Source: Oscillatoriales cyanobacterium (GTDB lineage Bacteria; Cyanobacteriota; Cyanobacteriia; Cyanobacteriales; Laspinemataceae). Taken from it: a DNA stretch of 64,000 nucleotides. Shown in pieces: positions 26,975 to 36,151 of the stretch. The DNA lies in the NCBI GenBank assembly GCA_011390955.1, contig JAABRM010000004.1:124001-188000 (forward strand), in the 5' to 3' direction. Position 1 is the first letter of the stretch; each line of letters begins with the position of its first letter. The notes below the pieces were generated by a model. It did no database searches and was not told where the DNA came from. It was given only the letters and a program-made list of their open reading frames with translations. The position numbers and the translations under genes are program-made.

Positions 26975-27724
26975 TTAGTTAGATTGATTTTGCAGAGAGC
27001 GAATATAGTCTATAGATTCTTGGGGGGGAATCAGCACAATCTGATTTAATTGCCGATCGTTGCTAGTTTCCAAAAGATTAATCACTCCCTGAAGATTCAC
27101 CACTTGAATTTTCACCGAAGCAGCCAAATCTGGCTGGGTTTCGCCTAAGCGATTCAACATTGTTTGCAACTGTTCTTTTTGGAAAAACAAGGGAATGATT
27201 TGATTGTTGCCCTGTTGAATCGTCAAATAACCGTTGTCAGAACCACCTGTGGCCAAAAACAAAGGAACTCCACTGAATTTATCGGTAGATTCACCGTTAT
27301 TCTGAAGCACTTGTAACGCTGACTGAACTTGTGACTGTGTGGGCACATAGTCAAAGACAACCGCTTCATCAGGATTATTTTCACTGGCTTGTTCCATCTG
27401 GTAAACCTCTGCCAGAGAAACCGGAGTCACCTGCACATCACGCAAATTCGGATTGTTTTGACTTAGTAGTTGCTGGACAAAATTATCCGCATCTTGTTTG
27501 CTAATAAATACTCCAGCTACCGATGTATTGCTATCATTATTTAAAGAAGCTAACAACGGTGAGCCTTGGGAGTTGGTAATGGTAAATACTGGCACCGGAA
27601 TCAGTTTTTTGATAATCTCCTCTTCCGGCAAAGCGATCGCCCGCTGAGAACTGAGAAAAGAAGACCCGACTAATGTGCTGGTCAAGAGACTCAACATGAC
27701 GCCCCATCGCAGTAATTTCTTCAT
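26975..27724 (-). CDS. Tic22-family protein
   Basis: 249 residues. Signal segment (WGVMLSLLTSTLVGSSFLSS), then KLIPVPVFTITNSQGSPLLA, the Tic22 repeat start, and VAGVFISKQDADNFVQQLL. The second repeat (VPLFLATGGSDNGYLTI, IPLFFQKEQLQTMLNRL) mirrors it. Cyanobacterial Tic22 is a periplasmic or outer-envelope-related protein, implicated in outer-membrane biogenesis. Separated by 9 bases from prmC. Confidence 0.92.
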   Translation of the reverse strand: MKKLLRWGVMLSLLTSTLVGSSFLSSQRAIALPEEEIIKKLIPVPVFTITNSQGSPLLASLNNDSNTSVAGVFISKQDADNFVQQLLSQNNPNLRDVQVTPVSLAEVYQMEQASENNPDEAVVFDYVPTQSQVQSALQVLQNNGESTDKFSGVPLFLATGGSDNGYLTIQQGNNQIIPLFFQKEQLQTMLNRLGETQPDLAASVKIQVVNLQGVINLLETSNDRQLNQIVLIPPQESIDYIRSLQNQSN

Positions 27725-28173
27725 AATTTTACCTAATTTTGATAACGACTGTTCGAGAACTTGAATCTAGTTCAATGTGTGATTTGGTTGAAACTATCAG
27801 ATTTTTCCGATAGTTCCTTTTCTTAAGACATCAGTTGTTTAAAGATTGATTCCGGATTTCGGAGTAAATTTTTTGGAGAAAGCCAAAAAAGATTCCCGAT
27901 AAAATGCCTTCGATGATGAAATTTTATCCCCAGATTTTTGTTAATGTTGAGAGTCATGGCCAATTTAATTTTATTAATTTAGAGTTAAATTTCTCTAATG
28001 AGCGGCGAAATCTAGACATAGATAATTGTCCCATCAGGATGGCAGATATCTCAGGGATTCACTACAATTGGGCAGACTGATGTGATTTAGACAGAGTTCC
28101 AAAGGGTGTGAGCGAAAAAAGGATTTGAACGAGAACAGACTCGTCACCAGTCCGATTTCTACCATTCGCTTGG
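27725..28173. other. Non-coding region upstream of tic22
   Basis: No gene or known element was recognised. The gap holds the tic22 promoter (minus strand) presumably. 28100-28170 has a tRNA-like GGATTTGAAC stretch, considered and rejected. Confidence 0.4.
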
Positions 28174-28211
28174 GCGATGCCGCTTGACTCGGATCCAGAG
28201 ACGGGCATCGC
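28174..28211. repeat. Small dispersed repeat nested in a HIP1 site (GGATCC-cored type), copy 1
   Basis: GCGAT (28174-28178) and CGC (28209-28211) are split by a 30-base insert with a GGATCC core. With the insert removed, the flanks join as GGGCGATCGCCCC. The insert's own ends are complementary, so it forms a GGGCGATGCC/GGCATCGCCC hairpin. Confidence 0.65.
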
Positions 28212-28454
28212 CCCACAAGGATCGGGTTTTCCCTGCCTCCCCCAACCATGAGAGCAATCAACCATTAAGAACTTATCGGCGATCGCACTAGCGACGGCTG
28301 ATGATTCATGCCGATCGGTCAACTTATCCATTGGTGGATCTTCATCTTAATATATATTGAATCGGGATGGCAGAATCGCCGCCGGAGATCGATCTGCCTG
28401 CATTTTGCAATTGAGTCAGATTTGAGTGAATCGATACGTTTTAGGCCAAAGCTA

Positions 28455-28484
28455 ATCCCCTATAAGCCTTAGCCTATAGGGGAT
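28455..28484 (-). terminator. Hairpin downstream of tRNA-Pro
   Basis: ATCCCCTATA (28455-28464) pairs with TATAGGGGAT (28475-28484). It is 10 bases 3' of the tRNA gene. No strong T-tract follows on the minus strand, so it may work as a processing or weak termination signal. Confidence 0.45.
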
Positions 28485-28493
28485 GATTTAAAA

Positions 28494-28567
28494 TCGGGAT
28501 GACAGGATTTGAACCTGCGACATCCTGCTCCCAAAGCAGGCGCGCTACCAAGCTGCGCTACATCCCG
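28494..28567 (-). tRNA. tRNA-Pro (anticodon UGG)
   Basis: 74 nt read on the minus strand. Acceptor CGGGATG pairs with CATCCCG; D-arm GCGCAGCTTGGTAGCGC; anticodon arm CCTGCTTTGGGAGCAGG with TGG; T-arm GCAGGTTCAAATCCTGT. Discriminator A; CCA not encoded. Confidence 0.97.
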
Positions 28568-28772
28568 TAGTCAACTTATCTATCATATCATAGGTGTGGG
28601 AAAATTGACAAGCGATCGCCAGTTTTTTTTTCTCGACTGCCAGAAACAGGGGTTGGCTCCCACGATCCCATCTATTGCGATCGCGATATCTCACGAAAAA
28701 GTTTAGCACTTGCGGCATTCCAGGGAAAAATAGAATGCATGTTTTGGATCTTTATACGATTTAGCTACATTG

Positions 28773-29585
28773 ATGAAATCCTATTTAGCTGCCGCAGTTC
28801 AAATGACCAGTGTCCCTGACCTGGAAAAAAACTTAAAAGAAGCGGAAGAACTGATTGACTTGGCCGTGCGTCAGGGCGCGGAGTTGGTCGGCTTGCCAGA
28901 GAACTTCTCTTTTTTGGGAGAAGAAGAGGAAAAATTGGCCCAAGCCGAACGAATCGCTGCCGAAAGCGAAAAATTCCTGAAAACAATGGCGCAGCGATTT
29001 CAAGTCACCCTACTTGGGGGAGGCTTCCCGGTGCCAGTGAATAATGGCAAAGTGTATAACACCGCTTTGTTGGTGGATCCGACCGGGAGTGAACTTGCCC
29101 GCTATGAGAAAGTTCACCTATTTGATGTGAATGTTCCCGACGGCAATACTTATCGGGAGTCCGCCACCATTGAACGGGGTGAACATTTACCGGGAGTTTA
29201 TGTTTCTGAAGAGCTAGGAAATTTGGGTCTTTCGGTGTGCTATGACGTGAGATTTCCCGAACTCTACCGTCATCTATCTCAGAACGGGGCAGAAATCTTG
29301 TTTGTGCCAGCGGCTTTCACCGCTTATACGGGCAAAGACCATTGGCAAATATTGCTACAAGCGCGAGCGATTGAAAATACTTGTTATGTGATTGCTCCAG
29401 CGCAAACGGGTTGTCACTACGGACGGCGCCAAACTCACGGTCATGCCACGATCGTCGATCCGTGGGGCATGGTTTTGGCGGATGCCCTAGACCAACCCGG
29501 AGTGGCGATCGCGGAAATTAATCCCGCTCGTCTCAAACAAGTGCGGCAGCAAATGCCTAGCTTGCAACACCGGGCATTTTTCTAA
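28773..29585 (+). CDS. Nitrilase-superfamily amidase (Nit1/deaminated glutathione amidase-like)
   Basis: 270 residues from MKSYLAAAVQMTS. Catalytic triad: Glu in LVGLPENFSFLG, Lys in RYEKVHLFDVN, Cys in LGLSVCYDVRFPELYRHL. The closest family is Nit1/Nit2, which hydrolyses deaminated glutathione or omega-amide acids. Single gene; a 30-bp perfect palindrome follows 22 bases later. Confidence 0.92.
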   Translation: MKSYLAAAVQMTSVPDLEKNLKEAEELIDLAVRQGAELVGLPENFSFLGEEEEKLAQAERIAAESEKFLKTMAQRFQVTLLGGGFPVPVNNGKVYNTALLVDPTGSELARYEKVHLFDVNVPDGNTYRESATIERGEHLPGVYVSEELGNLGLSVCYDVRFPELYRHLSQNGAEILFVPAAFTAYTGKDHWQILLQARAIENTCYVIAPAQTGCHYGRRQTHGHATIVDPWGMVLADALDQPGVAIAEINPARLKQVRQQMPSLQHRAFF

Positions 29586-29606
29586 GCCTGATTTGACTTA
29601 AAGGCC

Positions 29607-29636
29607 AACCTAAGTAGGCGATCGCCTACTTAGGTT
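29607..29636. repeat. 30-bp perfect palindrome centred on HIP1
   Basis: AACCTAAGTAGGCGA is followed by its exact reverse complement, the centre being GCGATCGC. It lies 3' of the amidase and 5' of the antiporter; no T-tract follows. Confidence 0.75.
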
Positions 29637-29748
29637 AAAAAATAATCATCGTAATGATAAGAAATTGATCGGTATGTTGTTGAGGCAAATTTTGTTAAGA
29701 AAATCTATAAACCAGGTAAATTAGACAGAATGAGTTCCTGGACAATCA

Positions 29749-31167
29749 ATGACAAATTTCTTGACAGGGGTGAGTGAACTCACCTCAAACTTATACTCGC
29801 CAGTGCTAGGCGGTGCAAAATTTTTGATGGGTATGCCACTACTGGCAACGGCAACGGAAGTAGAAGCCGATGAAGGAATTGTGGTTGCCGGGGTGCTGCT
29901 GAGTCTGGTTGTGATTTACCTAGCCAGTAAAATTGGCGGCGAAATTTGCGTCAAAATTAACTTACCTCCGGTGTTAGGAGATTTAGTCGGCGGTGTGATT
30001 GTTGGGGTATCGGCGCTGAAACTCTTGGCATTTTATGAGCCAGGAGACGAGAGTGCTACCTCCTTAATTATCAATCTTTTAGAAAAAACCACCCGTTTGG
30101 AGCCAGAAGCGATCGCGGCTACGTTTCAAGCCCAAAGTGAAGTGATTACAATTTTGTCCGAACTGGGTGTAATTATTTTGCTGTTTGAAATTGGCTTGGA
30201 ATCAGAATTAAAAGAACTGATTAAATACGGGCCGCAAGCAGCGCTCGTCGCGGTGGTGGGAGTTGTCGCGCCTTTTACTGCCGGGACAGTGGGATTAATT
30301 TACATCTTTCATACTCCCTTGATTCCGGCAATTTTTGCTGGGGCAGCCCTCACCGCGACCAGTATTGGGATTACCGCAAAAGTTCTGGCCGAACTCGGAC
30401 TCTTAAGTGCCAAGGAAGGTCAGATTATTATTGGGGCGGCGGTACTAGACGATATTTTGGGCATTATCGTACTGGCTGTGGTCGCGAGTTTAGTCAAAAC
30501 TGGTGAAGTCCAAGTCAGCAATATCATCTATTTAATCATCAGCGCTGGAGTCTTTTTAGTCGGTGCGATTTTATTAGGTCGCTTTTTGGCTCCGTACTAT
30601 GTCAGCTTGGTGAAAAATCTGAAAACTCGCGGGCCGCTATTGATTTCTGCCCTGATTATTGCCTTTTTGCTCTCTTATGTGGGCGCAGCCATTCAGCTAG
30701 AAGCAATTTTAGGGGCGTTTACCGCAGGCTTGGTGCTAGGGGAAACAGAACTGCAACAAGAACTTGAAGAGCAGGTAGTGCCGGTGGCGGATGTTTTCGT
30801 ACCCATTTTCTTTGTGGTGGTTGGGGCGAAAACTAACCTGGGAGTCCTGAATCCCTCCATTCCCAGCAATCGAGAAGGTTTGATTATTGCCGCGTTTCTG
30901 ATTACCGTGGCCATTATCGGCAAAGTTATCGCTGGATTTACCGTGTTTCAAGAACAGACCAACCGCTTGGGGATTGGTGTGGGGATGATTCCGCGAGGCG
31001 AAGTAGGACTGGTCTTTGCGGGAGTGGGTGCCGCCAGTGGCGCTTTGTCAGACTCTTTACAAGCGGCGATTATTATGATGGTGATTTTAACCACGTTTGT
31101 GGCTCCACCATTACTCCGGGTGGTATTTCGCGAACCTGCCCCCGAACCAGAAAAAGCTGAAGGCTGA
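29749..31167 (+). CDS. nhaS3: Cation:proton antiporter, CPA2 type, NhaS3-like
   Basis: 472 residues, about 12 membrane segments. The Asp-Asp motif of CPA2 antiporters is seen in GAAVLDDILGIIVLAVV. INLPPVLGDLVGGVIVGVS (the usual N-terminal core), SELGVIILLFEIGLES and ALTATSIGITAKVLAELG are family segments. NhaS3 of Synechocystis is a thylakoid Na+(K+)/H+ exchanger, and this protein resembles it strongly; the symbol is by resemblance. Confidence 0.85.
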   Translation: MTNFLTGVSELTSNLYSPVLGGAKFLMGMPLLATATEVEADEGIVVAGVLLSLVVIYLASKIGGEICVKINLPPVLGDLVGGVIVGVSALKLLAFYEPGDESATSLIINLLEKTTRLEPEAIAATFQAQSEVITILSELGVIILLFEIGLESELKELIKYGPQAALVAVVGVVAPFTAGTVGLIYIFHTPLIPAIFAGAALTATSIGITAKVLAELGLLSAKEGQIIIGAAVLDDILGIIVLAVVASLVKTGEVQVSNIIYLIISAGVFLVGAILLGRFLAPYYVSLVKNLKTRGPLLISALIIAFLLSYVGAAIQLEAILGAFTAGLVLGETELQQELEEQVVPVADVFVPIFFVVVGAKTNLGVLNPSIPSNREGLIIAAFLITVAIIGKVIAGFTVFQEQTNRLGIGVGMIPRGEVGLVFAGVGAASGALSDSLQAAIIMMVILTTFVAPPLLRVVFREPAPEPEKAEG

Positions 31168-31450
31168 TTTTGGGCGATCGATTGAAGGAAGGCTAACCCT
31201 AACCTTCAGTCGATTCGTTACAGCGAAACGCAACTTTCTAATAAGATCCTGAAAAAACCGCACTCAGTCCGTCTCAACAAGCTAAAATACACCCAGAAGA
31301 GGGGACGTTCGCCCGAAAATTTAGGCGGCGGAGGAGGCGCACAAGGGAGGCAAGCTTTGACAACGGCGCTTTCTCAACGTTCAGGCCGAATGCCGATGTC
31401 TTGATGCTTGGCCTGGATCTCCTGTCTTAAAATATGAACCGTTTTAAATT

Positions 31451-31972
31451 ATGAAACACACATTGTCAGTTTTAGTCGAAGATGAAGCGGGAGTCTTGAC
31501 CCGAATCGCCGGTTTGTTTGCGCGGCGCGGTTTTAATATTGAAAGTCTGGCGGTTGGGCCGGCGGAAAAGTTAGGTGTTTCCCGAGTTACGATGGTAGTT
31601 CCTGGGGATGACCGAGTGATTGAACAATTGACCAAACAACTCTATAAGCTGATCAATGTACTGAAGGTGAACGATATCACTGATGTGCCTTGTGTTGAGC
31701 GGGAGTTGATGCTGATGAAAGTAAATGCGACATCAAGTACCCGATCGGAAATTATTGAGTTAACCCAAATTTTCCGGGCGCGAGTTGTGGATGTCGGTGA
31801 AGATTCTGTCACTATTGAGGTAGTGGGCGACCCCGGTAAAATGGTGGCGATCGTTCAGGTACTTAATAAGTTTGGCATTAGAGAAATTGCTCGAACTGGC
31901 AAGATTGCTTTGACTCGTGAATCTGGGGTCAATACTGAGTATCTTAAGTCTTTGGAAGCCAAGATTCAATAA
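31451..31972 (+). CDS. ilvN: Acetolactate synthase small (regulatory) subunit
   Basis: 173 residues. N-terminal ACT domain [20 protein letters not shown], then [10 protein letters not shown]; the C-terminal domain has [10 protein letters not shown] and [15 protein letters not shown]. It binds valine and activates the large catalytic subunit of branched-chain amino-acid synthesis. The catalytic subunit gene is not adjacent. The 283-base leader (31168-31450) has a GAAGG/CCTTC hairpin near 31185 and no gene. Confidence 0.95.
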   Translation: MKHTLSVLVEDEAGVLTRIAGLFARRGFNIESLAVGPAEKLGVSRVTMVVPGDDRVIEQLTKQLYKLINVLKVNDITDVPCVERELMLMKVNATSSTRSEIIELTQIFRARVVDVGEDSVTIEVVGDPGKMVAIVQVLNKFGIREIARTGKIALTRESGVNTEYLKSLEAKIQ

Positions 31973-32056
31973 GTGGTTAAACTCGTATTTCGCTATAGGT
32001 AAATCCGCCGGAATGCGGAATATCTCAGTGATTTTATTCGATTTTATTCTATGCAG

Positions 32057-32094
32057 AACCGGCGAGGGATCGATCGCGTATCTCTCGCCGGTTT
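32057..32094 (+). terminator. Likely terminator of ilvN
   Basis: AACCGGCGAGGGAT (32057-32070) pairs with ATCTCTCGCCGGTT (32080-32093) with one G-T pair, followed by T-rich sequence. 85 bases after the ilvN stop. Confidence 0.6.
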
Positions 32095-32244
32095 AATGTT
32101 TTGACTGGTTTGGCAGACCCCAAAAAAATTTTGAAGTATGATGAGGTTTTTGGCCGATTTCGGGAAAAATTCTATCATTTACTCGGTGGGCAATCCGCCC
32201 ACCAGAGATAAATTAGACAAGTAATCTACTAAGTAATCTACCGT

Positions 32245-32280
32245 GCGATTCCCGTCTCTGGATCCGCTTTGCGGAATCGC
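32245..32280. repeat. Small dispersed repeat nested in a HIP1 site (GGATCC-cored type), copy 2
   Basis: GCGAT (32245-32249) and CGC (32278-32280) are separated by a 28-base insert carrying GGATCCGCTTTGCGGAAT. It lies 17 bases beyond the dnaN stop, in the ilvN/dnaN convergent gap. Confidence 0.65.
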
Positions 32281-32296
32281 CTCTGAAGATATTCCC

Positions 32297-33442
32297 TTAA
32301 TTACGCAACTGCACCGGCATAAGTAAATGAGTCATTTTTGCCCCACTTAAGGGATTCAAAACTACTGGAGAAGTTGCCGAATTAAGCTGAATTTGAATTT
32401 CATTCGCTCCCAGATTTTTCAACGACTCCATCGCATATTTCACATTAAATGCAATTTCCAGATTTCCCCCAGAAACTTGGGCAGGAATGGACTCTTGCCC
32501 ACTGCCCACATCTTGAGCTTCTACGGATAACGAAAGCTGCTGATTATCGCTATCGATCGTAAATTTAACGATATCATTTTTCTGGGATGCTAAAATTGCA
32601 ATCCGTTCCAATGCCGCGAGTAACTGTTTCCGTTCCACGTTCACTTGACGTTCAAACTGGGTGGGAATCAGTTGCCGATAAGCGGGATATTTCCCTTCTA
32701 AAGTCCGACTGGTCAGCCGTTGATCCGCCAACTCAAACACTACTTGACCGGGATCTAAGTAAACGACCAGAGATAAAGCTTCGTCTTGAGATTGTGCCTG
32801 ACGCTGGGTAATCATGCGCTCTAATTCCCGCAGGGCTCTAGCCGGAACCGTAACTTCAAAGGGTTCTTCATCGGACTCCTTCGGGTTTTCGGTTTCCACC
32901 AAAGCCAAGCGATGACCATCGGTGGCGGCAAATTCCAGGGTTTCTGGTTGGACAATAATATGTAACCCGGTGAGGACTTGCTTGGTTTCATCATTGCTGG
33001 TGGCAAACAAAGACCCCCGCAACCCTTCGATTAACGCTTCTGCCGAAAGATAAACCGCTTCCCGATTGGCAATTTCTGGCAGGGAAGGAAATTCTTCTGC
33101 CCCCATCCCCCGGACTTGATACTTTCCGGTTTGGCTGGTTAATGTCACCATTGCCTGTGCGGTTTCATCATCGATGGTAATGTCCCCGTTTGATAGACGG
33201 GAGACAATATCATTGAGTAATTTCGCGGGCAGGGTGAGTTGGCCACCCACTTCGATTTCAGCGGAGAAACTGGTACAAAGTCCCAGACTGAGGTCAAACC
33301 CGGTGAGTTGAACTCGTTGATGTTCTCGATCGGCGGTGAGTAGCACATTGGCGAGAATGGGATGATTAGGCCGAGAGGGCACCGCGCGACTGACTAATGA
33401 TAGGTTGCTGTGGAGGTCGCTTTGGCTACAAGTAAATTTCAT
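32297..33442 (-). CDS. dnaN: DNA polymerase III sliding clamp (beta subunit)
   Basis: 381 residues. KFTCSQSDLHSNLSLVSRAV at the N-terminus, LTGFDLSLG, the middle FAATDGHRLALVE and the terminal LSGAKMTHLLMPVQL match the beta clamp (typically ATDGHRLA and MPMRL). It tethers polymerase III to DNA as a ring-shaped dimer. Transcribed away from oriC, with dnaA upstream, the common order dnaA-oriC-dnaN. Confidence 0.97.
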   Translation of the reverse strand: MKFTCSQSDLHSNLSLVSRAVPSRPNHPILANVLLTADREHQRVQLTGFDLSLGLCTSFSAEIEVGGQLTLPAKLLNDIVSRLSNGDITIDDETAQAMVTLTSQTGKYQVRGMGAEEFPSLPEIANREAVYLSAEALIEGLRGSLFATSNDETKQVLTGLHIIVQPETLEFAATDGHRLALVETENPKESDEEPFEVTVPARALRELERMITQRQAQSQDEALSLVVYLDPGQVVFELADQRLTSRTLEGKYPAYRQLIPTQFERQVNVERKQLLAALERIAILASQKNDIVKFTIDSDNQQLSLSVEAQDVGSGQESIPAQVSGGNLEIAFNVKYAMESLKNLGANEIQIQLNSATSPVVLNPLSGAKMTHLLMPVQLRN

Positions 33443-33476
33443 GGCAATTAAATAGTCGGGATATCAATCATACGAT

Positions 33477-33505
33477 AAGCCTAAGTAAAAATTTAGGCTT
33501 TTTTT
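33477..33505 (+). terminator. Terminator-like hairpin just upstream of dnaN, reading antisense
   Basis: AAGCCTAA (33477-33484) pairs with TTAGGCTT (33493-33500), followed by TTTTT to 33505, so the T-tract is on the + strand. It lies 34 bases before the dnaN start codon and points towards oriC. Termination of antisense transcription from dnaN or protection of oriC is possible. Confidence 0.55.
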
Positions 33506-33545
33506 GGCTGGACGTTTGAATCATTGCATTTAATCAGGGCGCGAT

Positions 33546-33790
33546 CGCCGAGAGTGCGGCTCTCGGCGACCTGTGGAAACTGTGGAAAACTTTCCAGGTG
33601 ATTCCCTGATTTGAGAGTTGAATTGGGAAATATCTGTGGAAAACCTGTGGAAAAATTGGGGAAAACTGGGGTAATCTACCAGAGCTTTGAGAAAATTTGT
33701 CGCCTAGACTACAAATAGTTGGGCGGTAAACTCAGGGTGGATGGCCAAAAACCCATCGGTTTTCCACAGAATTAGGGTGAGTTTTCCACA
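33546..33790. other. Chromosomal replication origin candidate (oriC) with DnaA boxes
   Basis: Six DnaA boxes of the TTTTCCACA type: TGTGGAAAC at 33572, TGTGGAAAA at 33581, 33635 and 33646 (minus orientation), and TTTTCCACA at 33760 and 33782. A strong CGCCGAGAG/CTCTCGGCG hairpin (33546-33568) borders the cluster. The location between dnaA and dnaN matches the known origin of Anabaena sp. PCC 7120. An AT-rich unwinding region is not obvious, so the exact edges are open. Confidence 0.8.
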
Positions 33791-33797
33791 GGATATG

Positions 33798-35195
33798 CTA
33801 GGGGTTTGGACGACCGCGATCGCGTCCTTGACGATTAGCTAAGTGAATGCGATCGTTTAATTGGCGTAACATATTGGCTAAATCCGGGTCTTGCTGTATC
33901 CGGTGGGCAATTTTTTCGCAACTATAAAGTACCGTAGTATGATCTTTGCCGCCAAATTCTTCCCCAATCTTTGGCAAACTTAAATCCGTATGTTGCCGCA
34001 TCAAATACATGGCAATTTGACGGGCTTGACTAATTTCTCGGCGGCGAGAATTACTTTTTAACTCTTCCATAGAAACCCCAAATACAGAAATCACCGCATT
34101 CATAACCACATCTGGAGTGGCCTCTAGTTTTTCCGTTTGCGGATTTAAAATTGGGGCAATATTCTGTACCGTCATCGGTAATCCAGAAATAGAAATATAC
34201 GCCACGGTGCGAATTAATGCTCCTTCTAATTCCCGAATATTTGAAGTGAACTGTCTGGCAATATATTCAATCACATCCCTGGGCAAACGCATATTTTCAT
34301 ATTCGGCTTTTTTCTGCAAAATTGCCATGCGAGTTTCTAAATCAGGGAGTTGAATATCCGCAATTAATCCCATAGAAAAGCGCGAACATAAACGGTCTTG
34401 TAATCGCGGAATTTGATTTGGGGGACGATCTGCCGCTAAGACCACTTGCTTGCCCGCTTCATGTAAGGTATTAAAGGTATGAAAAAATTCTTCTTGGGTA
34501 TATTCTTTTCCTTCAATAAACTGAATATCATCGACTAATAATACATCCGCTGCCCGATAATGTTCGCGGAAACTTTGCATACTATCTTTGCGGATCGCTA
34601 CAATTAAATCATTGGTAAATTGTTCCGTAGAGACATAAAATATCCGGGTGTTGGGCGAAATTTCTAAGCGATAATGCCCGATCGCCTGCATTAAATGAGT
34701 TTTGCCCAAACCCACTCCCCCACAGAGAAATAGGGGATTAAATTCCCGTCCGGGAGACTCAGCCACGGCCAAAGATGCCGCATGAGCCATGCGATTATTA
34801 GAACCGACCACAAAACTAGAAAAATTATATTTAAGATTTAGTTCTGACGGGCGGGGTTGATGGTTGGCAGTGGCTTCCACTGCGCCTCCAGGAGTGGGTG
34901 AAGGCCAAATATATTCGGCGGCTTCGGTCCCAGAGGCACTTGCGGCCTGATCCGTTGTGATATAAATTTCCACGGGATGTCGCAAAATCTCTTCCACTAC
35001 TTCGGCAATGGTTTTGATGTAATATTTCTGCAACCAATTCCGCGCAAAAGGATTCGGAGTTCTAATCACTAAACAGTAATTTTCTAATTGCTCCGCCTTT
35101 GCTGTCTTAATCCAGGTTTCAAAGGTCGGACGACTCAATTGCAGTTGTAAGCGTTCGAGCACTTGATTCCACAGATTTTCCAGGGCAGTTTCCAC
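33798..35195 (-). CDS. dnaA: Chromosomal replication initiator DnaA
   Basis: 465 residues. Domain III Walker [16 protein letters not shown], Walker [11 protein letters not shown], and the domain IV DNA-binding signature [17 protein letters not shown]. Domain I is at the N-terminus ([17 protein letters not shown]). ATP-DnaA binds the boxes at 33572-33790 and opens the origin. Its 3' end abuts the last box. Confidence 0.98.
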   Translation of the reverse strand: METALENLWNQVLERLQLQLSRPTFETWIKTAKAEQLENYCLVIRTPNPFARNWLQKYYIKTIAEVVEEILRHPVEIYITTDQAASASGTEAAEYIWPSPTPGGAVEATANHQPRPSELNLKYNFSSFVVGSNNRMAHAASLAVAESPGREFNPLFLCGGVGLGKTHLMQAIGHYRLEISPNTRIFYVSTEQFTNDLIVAIRKDSMQSFREHYRAADVLLVDDIQFIEGKEYTQEEFFHTFNTLHEAGKQVVLAADRPPNQIPRLQDRLCSRFSMGLIADIQLPDLETRMAILQKKAEYENMRLPRDVIEYIARQFTSNIRELEGALIRTVAYISISGLPMTVQNIAPILNPQTEKLEATPDVVMNAVISVFGVSMEELKSNSRRREISQARQIAMYLMRQHTDLSLPKIGEEFGGKDHTTVLYSCEKIAHRIQQDPDLANMLRQLNDRIHLANRQGRDRGRPNP

Positions 35196-35250
35196 CTATT
35201 ACCTCGCAATGTTTAGTGAGTGATAAACCTTTTTGAGTTTAGCTCATAGC

Positions 35251-35379
35251 TAAGTAGGTGGGCAGAAATAAATGCACTACAGACCATATCAGAAGAAAAA
35301 CTGTCATTCCCGCGAAGGCGGGAATCCAAGGATTTACGGTGGGGAACGAAAAGTGCAATTAATTATGTTCACCTACTTA
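35251..35379. mobile_element. MITE-like element, family B, copy 1 (129 bp)
   Basis: Ends TAAGTAGGTG and CACCTACTTA are exact inverses; subterminal TGCACT/AGTGCA match too. The interior has a GATTCCCGC/GCGGGAAT hairpin. Copy 2 is at 45295-45447. The element is 56 bases upstream of the dnaA start, so it may alter dnaA transcription. Confidence 0.65.
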
Positions 35380-35499
35380 TTAGCCGTCAGCTTTTAACTT
35401 TCAGTTTTTGGCCTTCAGGGGTGAGACAGCTTTCTCACCCCAACGGGTGCGGGCTGGCATCAGTTTCGCGCCTATATAGCGGTTATTGTCCGAATTACA

Positions 35500-35690
35500 G
35501 AGGTTTTCTGGATTCCCGCCTTCGCGGGAATGACAAATTTTTTTTGTCCTTCATAACTATGACAATCGCTATATCTACGAAGAGAAGCGATCGCTGCTCC
35601 TCTGCTCCGGGGCGACCACCGCCATCGGATCGCCCCTACACCGGCACCTCTGCTCCCCCGCACCCGATGGCGGCCTCTGCTCCCCCGGGG
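35500..35690. repeat. Repeat cluster: GATTCCCGC hairpin and CTCCTCTGCTCC minisatellite
   Basis: 35511-35535 GATTCCCGCCTTCGCGGGAATG hairpin (native copy of the repeat interrupted at 11228). 35595-35690 mixes CTCTGCTCC units with GGGGCGA/TCGCCCC and two CCGATGGCGG-type decamers (35620-35630 and 35664-35674). Between 35380 and 35500 there is nothing to name. No gene. Confidence 0.6.
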
Positions 35691-36140
35691 TCACGTTGCG
35701 GATGCCATATCGCTGACTTCCCCGACTTGGGTTAATTCTTGCATCCCAAAAATCGCCGCATCGTGAAAATAATATTTAAACTCCAGCAAATTATCAAACG
35801 GGTCTTGCAAAAAGAAGGTGCGATGTTCCAAGGGTTCGCCGGGGAACCGATGTTTTGGCTGCTGATAAAAGGTAAGCTGTTGCTGTTTCGCCCGGTTTAG
35901 CAATGCTTCCCAGTCCTCTTTTTGGCTAAAAATTAGGCCAAAATGTCGCGGATAAATGCCATTTTGGGGCGCGAGTGGTTCTTTAGTCACATGGGCCACG
36001 AGTTGATGACCGCATAAGTTCAGAATCATGGAGTTGGGGGTCTGACGACCCACGGCACAACCCAAACCATCGACGTAAAATTCTGATGTTTTGGCTAAAT
36101 CAGCGACGGGAAAGGCAAGATGGAAGATAACTTGATTCAT
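35691..36140 (-). CDS. VOC-family (glyoxalase/bleomycin-resistance fold) protein
   Basis: 149 residues. FHLAFPVADLAKTSEFYVDG at the N-terminus (metal His in FHLAF), HFGLIFSQKEDWEALL in the middle and FFLQDPFDNLLEFKYYF at the end (Glu ligand) trace a complete single VOC unit pair. Substrate unknown. The start is 11 bases from the divergent DUF92 gene start, so they share a promoter region. Confidence 0.88.
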   Translation of the reverse strand: MNQVIFHLAFPVADLAKTSEFYVDGLGCAVGRQTPNSMILNLCGHQLVAHVTKEPLAPQNGIYPRHFGLIFSQKEDWEALLNRAKQQQLTFYQQPKHRFPGEPLEHRTFFLQDPFDNLLEFKYYFHDAAIFGMQELTQVGEVSDMASAT

Positions 36141-36151
36141 CGAATGTAAAA

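Noticed and set aside
28095-28170. tRNA-like stretch on the minus strand with GTTCAAATCC
   Set aside because: An acceptor-like AGCGAA/TTCGCT pairing exists, but D-arm, anticodon arm and T-stem do not form; total length is too short.
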